Below, in pieces: positions 53,843 through 62,873 of a stretch of DNA of 64,000 nt. The first letter of the stretch is position 1; every line of letters starts with the position of its first letter. The stretch comes from a candidate division WOR-3 bacterium. GTDB lineage: Bacteria; Hydrothermota; UBA3072. The notes under the pieces are model-generated. The model was not told where the DNA came from. It searched no databases and worked only from the letters and a program-made list of their open reading frames with translations. The DNA is taken from NCBI GenBank assembly GCA_039804165.1, contig JBDRZZ010000006.1, positions 26,217 to 90,216 on the forward strand, in the 5' to 3' direction. Made by a program: the position numbers and the translations under genes.

Positions 53843-55953
53843 AACAATCTGTTATTATACTATTCTTATTTTTATGTGTATTACCACAATTAGTTGTTGT
53901 TAAATCTGCGACAATAGATGTTTATATGGCAGATCCAGAAGTTAGGATTGCTCAAAAGCTCTATGTGCAGATATCTGATGTATCTCCCTCAGACCGACTG
54001 TTGGTTATACTTGACGGTGATACAGTGTGTGATCGAAATGGGCCTCTTTTGCCCGAGGAAATTGTACTAGTGAGTTACGCCAATCAAGTTGCTGGAGACC
54101 ATACACTTGTTGTCAAAATTGTAGACATCTACGGCAACGATGCCTCAAACATTTTTACAAGAACATGGCGCACTTTGCATAATGGAATTCCAGTTGTTGG
54201 CATAGACGAGAACAATTCTATACGTGTAAACGGGGAGTTATATTTTCCCGTTTATGCACCAGTGGAGCGCACATCAGCCCAATGGATTAGAGATAGCCTG
54301 ATGAATACAACATTCACACTAGACTATCGTCATCCTGACAGGTGGGATTATACTATTGACGATTATATAGATTGGTTGAATATAACAGTTGGTTATGGAA
54401 CGCGTAATATAGGTCCAGCAACACGGTTCCAAGGCATAGGCAGAAGGATATGGATAAATCCTGAAACAAATGATACCGTAGTTATAGTAAATGGACATGG
54501 TCATGGTAACGATTTAGATATAATACGTCAATATGTAATTGCTGTACGAGACCACCCTGGACTTTTAATGTGGCAGTGGTCAGATGAACCTGACTGTGGA
54601 GGCACTGGTAATCGAGCAGAGCCAGAAGAAGTAAGAGCATGGACTGATACATGTCACAAATATGATACAAATCATCCACATGCTGTGAATCTTGGTGCAT
54701 ACCATTACGGACGGAATGATAGCTATTCAGTAAATCTATGTAGAGAATACAGTTACGTTTATGGTGCAAGCACTGGACATCATTCAGGTGAAAGAAAACC
54801 GATTGCGGATATTATTGGCTTCGACTTTTATCCAATAGAATATGGATCTATGAGGGATTATAGCGGTTTAGATGTCGGTTTTGTAAGCATGGCAGATGCA
54901 TTGGATCGACTCCGTTTTGAGTATAATCATGACCTCTTTCCAATTTTTTCCTGGAATGAGAACTGTGATATTCATCCTGAATATACCGATGCTCCTGCTT
55001 GCCCTGGGAACAGAGACTATTGCCCTGGATTCTGTTCTTTTGATTCGACGTGTAACCCATCTGGAACACGATGTGACAAATGCTGTCCTGAAGGTTCAGT
55101 TAGGTGTACACCTGGTGTTAATTGTCCAGCTTCTACTCGTGGTTATTGTCGCAATAGTCCACCCTATTATCAATGGACACCCCCACCTACGCCAGAGCAG
55201 ATGTGGGCTGAATACTGGATTAAGATAATACACGGTGTAAAAGGATTTCAGATACACGCTGCATTCAGTGATGATTGTGTAGGGTACAACAGCAGAACAC
55301 AAGGTCTACCACCTCGCAATGCAGAGACTATGAGAAAATTCCTAACTTGGATGAACGACCTTAAGTATGCTGTGCTTGGACCCGATTACGACGGAACAGT
55401 AATTCATCAAGAGGCAAGCGGAGTTAGAGTTGATGTTATGGTAAAAAAGTATGAGGATATTATTTACATCATCGCTGCAAATTTGTCAATGGAACAGAGC
55501 GAAACTGTCCAATTTACAATGGATGTAAGTTCACAGGGACCTGTTGAAGTCTATGGGGAAGGTAGAACCATTCCTGTCAGCAATAATACGTTTTCCGATA
55601 ATTTTGCTCCGTTAGGTGTTCATATCTATAAATATAGGGCTTCAAATGATGGCTCCGAAAGTAATCAACCTAAGCAGTTCTATCTCTACCAGAATTTCCC
55701 TAATCCTTTTAACTCTTCCACAAAAATCCAGTTCTTTATTGGGAACAGGGAGAAAATAGAATTAATTATCTATGACATACTTGGTAAGAAAGTACGCACA
55801 CTCGTTAATGATGTTCTAAGCACTGGTGCTCATACAATTTCATGGGATGGAAAAGATAACTTTGGTAATGTTGTGAGTAGTGGAATTTATTTCTATCAAC
55901 TAAGAGATGGCAAAAATATAGTAAAAACTAAAAAAATGACTTTAATAAAATAA
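53839..55953 (+). CDS. Secreted glycosidase-like barrel protein with Cys-rich insert and T9SS CTD
   Basis: A 704-residue exported protein, ATG overlapping the previous stop with AAGGAGGAG upstream. A beta-rich domain (to ~112) is followed by a barrel-like domain ~115-590 opening P-V-V-G-I-D-E-N-N, with M-W-Q-W-S-D-E-P (E250) as the candidate acid/base. It is paralogous to the barrel encoded at 45936. Residues 376-437 are an inserted loop with 11 cysteines (for example R-C-D-K-C-C-P-E-G), absent from the paralog and probably disulfide-bonded. CTD at ~615-704. The family is not identified; GH42/GH5-like barrels are the nearest idea. Confidence 0.74.
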   Translation: MKQSVIILFLFLCVLPQLVVVKSATIDVYMADPEVRIAQKLYVQISDVSPSDRLLVILDGDTVCDRNGPLLPEEIVLVSYANQVAGDHTLVVKIVDIYGNDASNIFTRTWRTLHNGIPVVGIDENNSIRVNGELYFPVYAPVERTSAQWIRDSLMNTTFTLDYRHPDRWDYTIDDYIDWLNITVGYGTRNIGPATRFQGIGRRIWINPETNDTVVIVNGHGHGNDLDIIRQYVIAVRDHPGLLMWQWSDEPDCGGTGNRAEPEEVRAWTDTCHKYDTNHPHAVNLGAYHYGRNDSYSVNLCREYSYVYGASTGHHSGERKPIADIIGFDFYPIEYGSMRDYSGLDVGFVSMADALDRLRFEYNHDLFPIFSWNENCDIHPEYTDAPACPGNRDYCPGFCSFDSTCNPSGTRCDKCCPEGSVRCTPGVNCPASTRGYCRNSPPYYQWTPPPTPEQMWAEYWIKIIHGVKGFQIHAAFSDDCVGYNSRTQGLPPRNAETMRKFLTWMNDLKYAVLGPDYDGTVIHQEASGVRVDVMVKKYEDIIYIIAANLSMEQSETVQFTMDVSSQGPVEVYGEGRTIPVSNNTFSDNFAPLGVHIYKYRASNDGSESNQPKQFYLYQNFPNPFNSSTKIQFFIGNREKIELIIYDILGKKVRTLVNDVLSTGAHTISWDGKDNFGNVVSSGIYFYQLRDGKNIVKTKKMTLIK

Positions 55954-55964
55954 AGGAGGTCTCT

Positions 55965-57269
55965 ATGAGTATATGTAAAATAGAAAAACTTTTGGTGTTA
56001 TCAATAGCACTTCAATTTTTGTATGTTACATCATTGAACTCTCAGATTATAGCAGGACACGAAGCAGCAGCGAGTTTTCGTTCTATCCCACTTTCTGCAA
56101 TATTGAAAGCAAAAGACAGTCTTCACATTGCCTACGGCCACTCATCACATGGTCAACAAATAATCGAAGGTGTTAGAAATTTAGATGCTTTTATGACAGC
56201 AAATGGAAGTCCAGCTGGAACATATGCTGTAGATTTTACAGGAAATGCAGGACAGGGTGTTTTGGACTTTCGTGATAATGGTGATTACTATTTTGTACAA
56301 CATCCTCCAAGACCTTTTCCAGTTGCCAAAGACTTGGGAGCTGATTGGAATAATAATCTTAACTACACTGCATGGGTTTCTGATACGAGGAATTATTTAA
56401 ATAGTCATCCTGAAGTTAATGTAATTATTTGGAGTTGGTGCAGTCAAGCAGGATATAATAATTACGACCATCATATAGAAGCTTATCTTGATAGTATGTC
56501 CGCTCTTGAAGCAGATTATCCAAATGTAAAATTTGTATATATGACAGGTCATGTAGATGGAACAGGGCTTAATGGAAGACTTCATACAAATAATGAGATT
56601 ATCAGAAACTATTGCATTAATAATGGTAAAATACTATATGATTTTGAAGATATAGAGAGCTGGGATCCTGATGGTAATTATTATGGTGATAAGTTTGTAA
56701 CAGCCGCTTGTAATTGGGATGCAAATGGTAATGGTTTTACGGAAGAGGCAAGAGAAGATACTGGAGACTGGGTACCACCTGGACCGTTGAATGGAGATAG
56801 AAATTGGGCCCTTGAGTGGCAAGAATCGCATACCTTAAACGTAGATTGGTATGAATGTAAAATCAATCATTATCATACCCAGCATTTGAATGATAATTTG
56901 AAGGCATATGCATTCTGGTGGCTTATGGCTAGGATTGCAGGCTGGGATGGTTCTCCAGGCGTTAATGAGGATAAAGAACACCTTCCACTTAAATTTAGTT
57001 TATCTCAAAATTTTCCTAACCCGTTTAACCCAAAAACAACGATAAGATTTTCGATTTCTGAATATACTATGGTTAGTTTGAAGATTTATGACATTTTAGG
57101 GAGAGAAATAGCTACACTTGTAAACGAACCAAAGAAACCAGGTGAATATACGGTTGAATGGAATGGAACGGATCTGTCAGGCCAGCAAGTGGCAAATGGG
57201 TTGTACTTTTATCAATTAAAAACAAGCAATGGTTTTATTTTTACCCGTAAAATGGTACTATTAAAATAG
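55965..57269 (+). CDS. Secreted SGNH-like putative esterase with T9SS CTD (paralog B)
   Basis: A 434-residue exported protein with AAAGGAGG before its ATG. The motif H-I-A-Y-G-H-S-S-H-G-Q-Q near residue 50 puts a serine after the first strand, as in SGNH block I. The strands V-I-I-W-S-W-C-S-Q-A-G and F-V-Y-M-T-G-H-V-D-G-T fit the core sheet, and the Y-H-T-Q-H-L-N-D-N-L region before a helix ending M-A-R-I-A-G-W-D-G could supply the catalytic histidine. Paralogous to the gene at 50726. CTD ~350-434 with Q-N-F-P-N-P-F-N-P. Probable sugar-ester hydrolase, unproven; the G-H-S-S-H opening suggests an uncharacterised SGNH subgroup. Confidence 0.7.
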   Translation: MSICKIEKLLVLSIALQFLYVTSLNSQIIAGHEAAASFRSIPLSAILKAKDSLHIAYGHSSHGQQIIEGVRNLDAFMTANGSPAGTYAVDFTGNAGQGVLDFRDNGDYYFVQHPPRPFPVAKDLGADWNNNLNYTAWVSDTRNYLNSHPEVNVIIWSWCSQAGYNNYDHHIEAYLDSMSALEADYPNVKFVYMTGHVDGTGLNGRLHTNNEIIRNYCINNGKILYDFEDIESWDPDGNYYGDKFVTAACNWDANGNGFTEEAREDTGDWVPPGPLNGDRNWALEWQESHTLNVDWYECKINHYHTQHLNDNLKAYAFWWLMARIAGWDGSPGVNEDKEHLPLKFSLSQNFPNPFNPKTTIRFSISEYTMVSLKIYDILGREIATLVNEPKKPGEYTVEWNGTDLSGQQVANGLYFYQLKTSNGFIFTRKMVLLK

Positions 57270-57282
57270 ATGTTATACATTA

Positions 57283-58980
57283 ATGGTATTGAACTTTGTT
57301 AGGGAAAAAATCTTATCGGTTCTATTTTTTGAGATATTGATAACATTACAGGCTTTACCAGCAAATCATTATATACGGGCTGGTGCAACAGGTGCGAATA
57401 ATGGTAATAACTGGGTAGATGCATGGACAAGACTGCCTGATGTTTTAGTAAGAGGGGATACTTATTATGTTGCAAGTGGAACCTATCCGTTTTATAGAAT
57501 CGAAGAAGTAAATGGTTCAGGTTATATTGTTATCAAGAAGGCAACAGAATTTGATCACGGAACTGATAGCGGATGGGTTTCAGCTTATGGGCAGGGTGTT
57601 GCATCTTTCCAGGGATTGGAGATATTAGCTTCGTGCGTTATTTTAGATGGACAAACTGGTGGAGGACCAGGAAACTGGAATTCAGGATTCGGCTTTGAAG
57701 TTGTTAGAACGCCGCCCGACAATTGTGGCGACAATGGTGATTTGCTCAGAATAGGAGCAAGCATAAACGACCCAAAGACCAATATCTATATAAGTCATGT
57801 AAAATTTTATTCTACAAGTACAAACTATCCTATGGGAGGTATATCTTTATACGGTGGTGTTGCTAATGCAACTATCTCGTATTGCTCTATTACCAATATT
57901 TTTGGTTGCCCATTTTTCTTTAATTCGTGTAGTAATGTTATAATAGAGTATAACTATATAGCTAATACCCGTTCGACTGGTTCAGTTGATCCTTACTGTC
58001 CCGGTTGGCATACAGAAGGAATATCTTCTATCGGTCAGAATACTAATATAACGATTCGATATAACTTATGGGATCGCATAGCTGGCACCGCTATAATTGC
58101 AGGAATAAATAATGGCACTTGTGAGAATTGGAAAATATATGGGAATATTTTTGCAAGGAGTGTTACAACTATTCGCTATTATTATGATGGGACATCTAAT
58201 AGGCAAGTTATGAATAACCTAGAATTCTATAATAATGATATTGTAGGTATTCCTGAAACAATTGGTGGTTATGGAGTTTCGCAGGGTGGAATTGTTATCG
58301 ATAGCGGAAACAATAATAAGGTTTATAATAACATCTGGTATAATAACATAGCTAATTCATTTTCTATTGATGCCGAACATGGATTTAACTATTTCGCCGA
58401 AAATCGTAGAGTAGAAGGTTGTTATCCTCAGCCTTGCGATATGGATGAAGATGCTGCTGTTGACGATGTGAACACTCAACTTGGCCCTGATGCAAGTCCG
58501 TTTATCAGCGGGGATGGAGCAGGTGATCCTTTACAAGCGAGTTTTTTACTTAAAGTGCCTACTGAGCCAGGTTTGCCACTTAGTGCTGAATTTAATAAGG
58601 ATATGTTTGGTAACATTCGTGGCGAAGATGGAGTTTGGGACCGAGGTGCTTGCGAATATGTAAATAGCTCTGATGTATGTGATGAGATTTCTGAGCTAGC
58701 AGATTTTATATTATCTCAGAATTGTCCTAATCCATTTAACCCAAAAACAATTATAAATTATAGTATTGGAACAAGGGGTTATGTGAGCCTAAAGATTTAT
58801 GATATTTTAGGTCGTGAAATTGCAATACTTGTTGATGGAATAAAAGAGGCAGGATATCACAAAGTAGAATGGAATGGTAAAAGCTCATCTGGACAACAAG
58901 TTGTAAGTGGTGTGTATTTATATCAACTAAAAACAAGCAGTGGTTTTGTGAGTACGAAGAAGATGTTGGTGATAAGGTAA
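57283..58980 (+). CDS. Secreted right-handed parallel beta-helix protein with T9SS CTD
   Basis: A 565-residue exported protein. It opens N-H-Y-I-R-A-G-A-T-G-A-N-N-G-N-N-W near residue 28, the usual start of secreted beta-helix enzymes of the pectate-lyase/DUF1565 sort. Repeated coils follow (I-S-Y-C-S-I-T-N-I, I-I-E-Y-N-Y-I-A-N, W-K-I-Y-G-N-I-F-A-R, N-K-V-Y-N-N-I-W-Y-N-N). An N-terminal acidic cluster could bind calcium as in PL9-type lyases, but catalytic residues are not identifiable. CTD ~480-565. No clear ribosome site, so it may be coupled to the upstream gene 13 bases away. Likely acts on a polysaccharide. Confidence 0.8.
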   Translation: MVLNFVREKILSVLFFEILITLQALPANHYIRAGATGANNGNNWVDAWTRLPDVLVRGDTYYVASGTYPFYRIEEVNGSGYIVIKKATEFDHGTDSGWVSAYGQGVASFQGLEILASCVILDGQTGGGPGNWNSGFGFEVVRTPPDNCGDNGDLLRIGASINDPKTNIYISHVKFYSTSTNYPMGGISLYGGVANATISYCSITNIFGCPFFFNSCSNVIIEYNYIANTRSTGSVDPYCPGWHTEGISSIGQNTNITIRYNLWDRIAGTAIIAGINNGTCENWKIYGNIFARSVTTIRYYYDGTSNRQVMNNLEFYNNDIVGIPETIGGYGVSQGGIVIDSGNNNKVYNNIWYNNIANSFSIDAEHGFNYFAENRRVEGCYPQPCDMDEDAAVDDVNTQLGPDASPFISGDGAGDPLQASFLLKVPTEPGLPLSAEFNKDMFGNIRGEDGVWDRGACEYVNSSDVCDEISELADFILSQNCPNPFNPKTIINYSIGTRGYVSLKIYDILGREIAILVDGIKEAGYHKVEWNGKSSSGQQVVSGVYLYQLKTSSGFVSTKKMLVIR

Positions 58981-59399
58981 ATTGTTTTATGTGCAAATAG
59001 ATGATTATGAAAAAATGCCTTCCCTTCAGTAATTTTATTAGGGTTGTTAGAGAAATCGTTTTTCCCCCTTGGCAGACACATATTTTTATTTATATAATGC
59101 TTTTGTAGTATCTAAAAATAAGGTTAAGTATTATTATATATTGAGGTTAAGGCTTATGAAAGAGTGAAGGGGAGGGAGTATGAAAACGCTCGGATTAATT
59201 TTTTGGTTATGTAATAAGGTATAAGACATTCGGGAATGGGGTGTGTAGAAGTCAAATCTATGGTGAATATAATTCGCTTGTGAGGTGTTTGGAAAACAGT
59301 ATGGATAGATGGATAATTATTGCCATAAAAAATTCGGAAGGATTGTGAAGTGAAATATTATATGTCGAACCGAACTTGAAGAATAGGAGATTAAATATT

Positions 59400-59566
59400 G
59401 GGTTATTTGGGTAAAAATTGATATTGCCCTAAGCAAGGTAATGATATCGGATAAATATGCGGCTGAATGGAAGAAATTTTGGTGGAGGGATGTATTTTTA
59501 AAATTTTCTGCAGGCAGAACGAGAAGTAAAAAATCATTCAGAATAAAAATGTTGTTAATGAAATAA
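59400..59566 (+). pseudogene. Decayed T9SS C-terminal domain in the 58.98-59.58 kb gap
   Basis: Frames V-K-I-D-I-A-L-S-K-V, K-Y-A-A-E-W, G-G-G-M-Y-F (frameshifted) and S-F-R-I-K-M-L-L-M-K with a stop at 59564-59566 follow the order of a CTD second half. It ends 15 bases before the next gene's ATG. The 58.98-59.40 kb part of the gap shows no recognisable gene. Confidence 0.65.
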
Positions 59567-59581
59567 AAAAAGGAGGTAGGT

Positions 59582-61627
59582 ATGAAGATGTTAAAAGCAG
59601 TGTTAGTAGTAGTTGTTATGTTAAACGCGATCTCCTCTTCTGCCCAGCAGGAAGAGAGATTCACAAAGACAATCTCCTCAATAGACGGAAAGGAATGTGA
59701 GGTTTACATAAACAACAAAAATGGCACGATTCACCGAGCGTATGGACTAAAAGGTTTTGATACCCGTATTTCAAGCCGAAATATCGAAAGTTTAAGCAAT
59801 CAGTTTATTACCAGCCATAAAGAAATCGTTAAAGTGGATCCGGGTAGTCTTGAACTTGTAAGATGTAAAAAAGCAAAAGATAAGGATAGATGGTTTATAA
59901 ATTACCGACAGTTATACAAAGGGATCCCAGTTTATGGTGCATCAGTGGGATATACAGTACATGAAAATGGAAACATTGTTGCATTTGGTGCCGATGTTTA
60001 TCCCGATATCAATATAGATGTTCATCCTTCTTTATCAGAAGAGGAAGTGCTGGTGATAGCCAAGAGAGAACTTATATCATTAGCTGAAAAAGAAGGCAAA
60101 GATATTCCGGAAGATGAAATAAAAGTCAGTTTGAGACCCGAGCTTTCGGTATATCCCATAGAAAAAGAAAATGGTTATGAGTATAAGTTGGTTTATCAGG
60201 TGAGGTTAACTTTTATAGGTAATGAAGGTATTTACGATCAAAGTTATTTAATAGATGCTAAATCAGGGAGTGTTGTGAACTCATATTCAAATGTATTGAA
60301 TGCTATATACGGTAGAATCAAACTTGAATACTGGACTGATTACTTAAAGGATTCAACGTCTTATTCATATTATAAAGGCTCACCTAACTGTCCTGTATCT
60401 CTTTATAAGTTTAATAATAACGGATTGGAATACCTTGCGAGCACAATAACTGAAGAAAGCGGAAGATTTTATTTCCCGTACAGCAGTAGAGCCGGCTATT
60501 ATGTTTACTCGATGTATCATGCAGGGCAATTGTATAACGATATTGTTAAAATAGAAGATCAAAAAAATAATTATGACTACGCAATGTACTTAGATAACAA
60601 TTATAGATGGTATTGGAGGGTGAGGGAAGCGACAAATCTTTATGTACATATTAACATATTCCACGATGATTACATCGCAAGATATTCCGACGCTATGGAT
60701 AACCTACAGGTTCAGGCTATAATAACTTCAAGTGAGCTAATTAATGGTTTATGTACAGGTGGTTTTTTATATTTCGGTACAGAATCTGGTTACAATTGGA
60801 GCAGATATCGAGAAGTTGTATATCATGAATATTCCCATTCTTTTACCATTACCAGCAGAAATAGAGAACCAATACCTGGTGGTATTCCTGGTGCGGCTAT
60901 GGAAGAAGTATATGGATTACTTGAAGGATTAGCAGATTACTTTCCCTGTTCATATCTTAATGATCCTCTAATGGAAGGGCCGAATTTCTCTCGTAATCTT
61001 GATAACGACCTTATGTATGAAGGAATTTTTGGTAATCACTATTATGGCCAGATTTTTGGAGGCGCCCTCTGGGATTTACGGAGTTACTTAGGCCAGGAAA
61101 ATGCAGACAGGCTCATTATTGAAGCAATTGAGATGGAGCCTTACGCTTGGTTTTATAATGAATTTGCAAAAAATATTGCAATAGCTAACGATGATGATGG
61201 GAACCTGAATAATAGTGTTCCCGATTGGTTCTGGATTAACAGAGCATTTTACACAAACCACGGTATTCCTTTCAATGTTCCTGCTCCTTCGGTAGAGAGA
61301 ACAACAGAAGTAATTAATTTTACACCGGAATCTCCAGCACCTCTGGAATATTCTTTATCTCAGAACTATCCCAATCCTTTTAATTCAACCACAACTATTT
61401 CTTTCTCCGTACCGGAAGAAGCGCATGTTAGAATGGTTGTGTATAATACTCTGGGGCAAATAGTAAGTGTCCTAGTCGATGGAGAATATACACCGGGCAG
61501 CTATTTGGTTAACTTCAATGCAACCGATGTAGCCAATCAAGTATATATAGTAAAAGCGGTTATGACTTCCATCGAAAATCCTAAAGAGCAACATAATTTT
61601 ACGAAGAAGATGATATTGCTGAGATAG
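59582..61627 (+). CDS. Secreted thermolysin/fungalysin-like (M4/M36) metallopeptidase with T9SS CTD
   Basis: A 681-residue preproenzyme. Signal V-L-V-V-V-V-M-L-N-A-I-S-S-S-A-Q; FTP/PepSY-type propeptide ~25-245 (Y-K-G-I-P-V-Y-G-A-S-V, S-Y-L-I-D-A-K-S-G-S-V-V-N). Catalytic domain ~250-590 with V-V-Y-H-E-Y-S-H-S-F, an H-E-x-x-H zinc helix, and the third ligand in E-G-L-A-D-Y-F. The last ~85 residues are a CTD (Q-N-Y-P-N-P-F-N-S) of a different flavour: no S-G-[VI]-Y-F-Y but N-Q-V-Y-I-V, ending F-T-K-K-M-I-L-L-R. AGGAGG precedes the ATG. Likely degrades protein outside the cell or processes neighbouring enzymes. Confidence 0.86.
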   Translation: MKMLKAVLVVVVMLNAISSSAQQEERFTKTISSIDGKECEVYINNKNGTIHRAYGLKGFDTRISSRNIESLSNQFITSHKEIVKVDPGSLELVRCKKAKDKDRWFINYRQLYKGIPVYGASVGYTVHENGNIVAFGADVYPDINIDVHPSLSEEEVLVIAKRELISLAEKEGKDIPEDEIKVSLRPELSVYPIEKENGYEYKLVYQVRLTFIGNEGIYDQSYLIDAKSGSVVNSYSNVLNAIYGRIKLEYWTDYLKDSTSYSYYKGSPNCPVSLYKFNNNGLEYLASTITEESGRFYFPYSSRAGYYVYSMYHAGQLYNDIVKIEDQKNNYDYAMYLDNNYRWYWRVREATNLYVHINIFHDDYIARYSDAMDNLQVQAIITSSELINGLCTGGFLYFGTESGYNWSRYREVVYHEYSHSFTITSRNREPIPGGIPGAAMEEVYGLLEGLADYFPCSYLNDPLMEGPNFSRNLDNDLMYEGIFGNHYYGQIFGGALWDLRSYLGQENADRLIIEAIEMEPYAWFYNEFAKNIAIANDDDGNLNNSVPDWFWINRAFYTNHGIPFNVPAPSVERTTEVINFTPESPAPLEYSLSQNYPNPFNSTTTISFSVPEEAHVRMVVYNTLGQIVSVLVDGEYTPGSYLVNFNATDVANQVYIVKAVMTSIENPKEQHNFTKKMILLR

Positions 61628-61879
61628 TAAAAAACATTTAACAAAAAGAGGTCTTTGATGGGTTTTGTAAAAGTGTCTTCCACAGGGGCTATTATTGTGC
61701 TTTTTTGGTAATTGGTTTTATTTGGGATGGCGGGGTTAAAAACAGTTTTAAGGAAGACTTGAAAAGAAATCCCGACTTTTGGAAAGAAGAAACTTTATAC
61801 AGGAGAGTTAATATTGGATAAGGTGGTAGGGAATAATATCCAATTATTATCCTAATGGTTTTAAGGTAAGGCTTAAGAA

Positions 61880-61970
61880 CGGAAAAGGGGAAATATATAT
61901 ACTTTTTCAGACGTCGGGGGATGTGAATTACTTAACATGATAATAATGCATATACTGGATTGGTTTTATA
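61880..61970 (+). pseudogene. Possible remnant of a CTD start (Y-Y-P-N-G-F)
   Basis: One frame gives S-N-Y-Y-P-N-G-F-K-V-R-L, resembling the Q-N-Y-P-N-P-F opening of a CTD, then G-E-I-Y-I-L and a stop at the end. Weak on its own, but it sits in a 1.25-kb gap with two clearer CTD remnants. The part of the gap before it (from 61628) holds one 37-codon open stretch I recognise as nothing. Confidence 0.4.
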
Positions 61971-62096
61971 TAGAAATTAAGGTGGAGGTTCATTTACATT
62001 AATCCAACAAAAGCGAATACCGCTTGTCATCCATAATTCCAACACTTCTTTTTTCTTATTCGGAGAGGTCCTTTTGTATGAGCGTGACACTTTATT

Positions 62097-62232
62097 CTTC
62101 ATATGGTAATGTACTTGTAAAAAGATAGATAGAGGGAAGCTGTATGAAGTTCTATTTGATGGAATAGAATTTAATAGAGACAGAAGACAGGATAAGATTG
62201 AGTCTATAGAGAATACTAATATAACCGGATAA
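62097..62232 (+). pseudogene. Decayed T9SS C-terminal domain fragment
   Basis: Reading V-L-V-K-R-stop-I-E-G-K-L-Y-E-V-L-F-D-G-I-E-F-N, this matches the L-V-[DK]-E-x-K-x-x-G-K-Y-E-V-E-F-D-G stretch of neighbouring CTDs, then loses similarity. No start or passenger is present. Confidence 0.6.
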
Positions 62233-62463
62233 AAGGTTTAAATAACAAAATATTGTATATAAGTAACGTTGTAAGATGAAATATCATCCCGAGGATGGTT
62301 CATCTCAGTTTTATTCAAGATGGTATCGCCCAAGGATAATGCTCTCAATTAAACGAATTTCCCCGGAGGGGCTGTGGCAAGGTATTAAGGACAATTTAAC
62401 GAGTAAGGCAGGGAGCAGGATAAATTTGAAATTCAGTATATCAGTATAGATGATGTTATAATA

Positions 62464-62617
62464 GGTGAGCTGGTTATATACAATGTTCTTGGAACAACAA
62501 GTAGTAGGATAATGTTAAAATAAGAGAAGAAGGTTGTTAAATGGAATGAAGATTTTTCTTCTGTAGTTTCTGTAAACTATTTGTAGATGAATATGTTTTT
62601 ATAAAAAGATGATTTTT
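62464..62617 (+). pseudogene. Decayed T9SS C-terminal domain fragment
   Basis: A single frame gives G-E-L-V-I-Y-N-V-L-G-T, then after a TAA E-K-K-V-V-K-W-N-E-D and S-V-V-S-V-N-Y-L, in the order of the I-Y-D-x-L-G-R, V-x-W-N-G and V-x-S-G-V-Y-F-Y segments of intact CTDs. Three nonsense codons (TAA, TAG, TAA) interrupt it. About 160 bases of plain AT-rich DNA separate it from the next promoter. Confidence 0.65.
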
Positions 62618-62779
62618 AAAAAATAGAGGGATAGAGATTTATAGAATATGGGAGATTATGGGGGTTGCCTATTTTCATCTTTTCCTACTAATATCTAAAT
62701 CTACCTGTGGAAAATTTATAGTGTTTTGAGAAAGAGAGAGGTTATAAAGGTCTTGAAACTACACTAAGAAATGTAATGA

Positions 62780-62807
62780 TTGACAATATAGGTTTTGAGA
62801 ATATATT
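62780..62807 (+). promoter_or_regulatory. Promoter of the GH3 gene
   Basis: TTGACA (62780-62785), 16-base spacer, TATATT (62802-62807), about 65 bases before the GH3 ATG. Confidence 0.6.
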
Positions 62808-62873
62808 AATTAAACAAAGGATTTTCATAAAAAGAACTGAAAATTAAATTAAAAATTTTTCAAAGGTTTGGTT

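Noticed and set aside
61700-61815. Open stretch of about 37 codons after the metallopeptidase gene
   Set aside because: No start with a ribosome site and no recognisable domain; probably part of decayed DNA.
42823-62617. Diversity-generating retroelement acting on the secreted proteins
   Set aside because: No reverse transcriptase or template-repeat/variable-repeat pair found; the shared 3' ends are coding CTDs, not adenine-mutated repeats.
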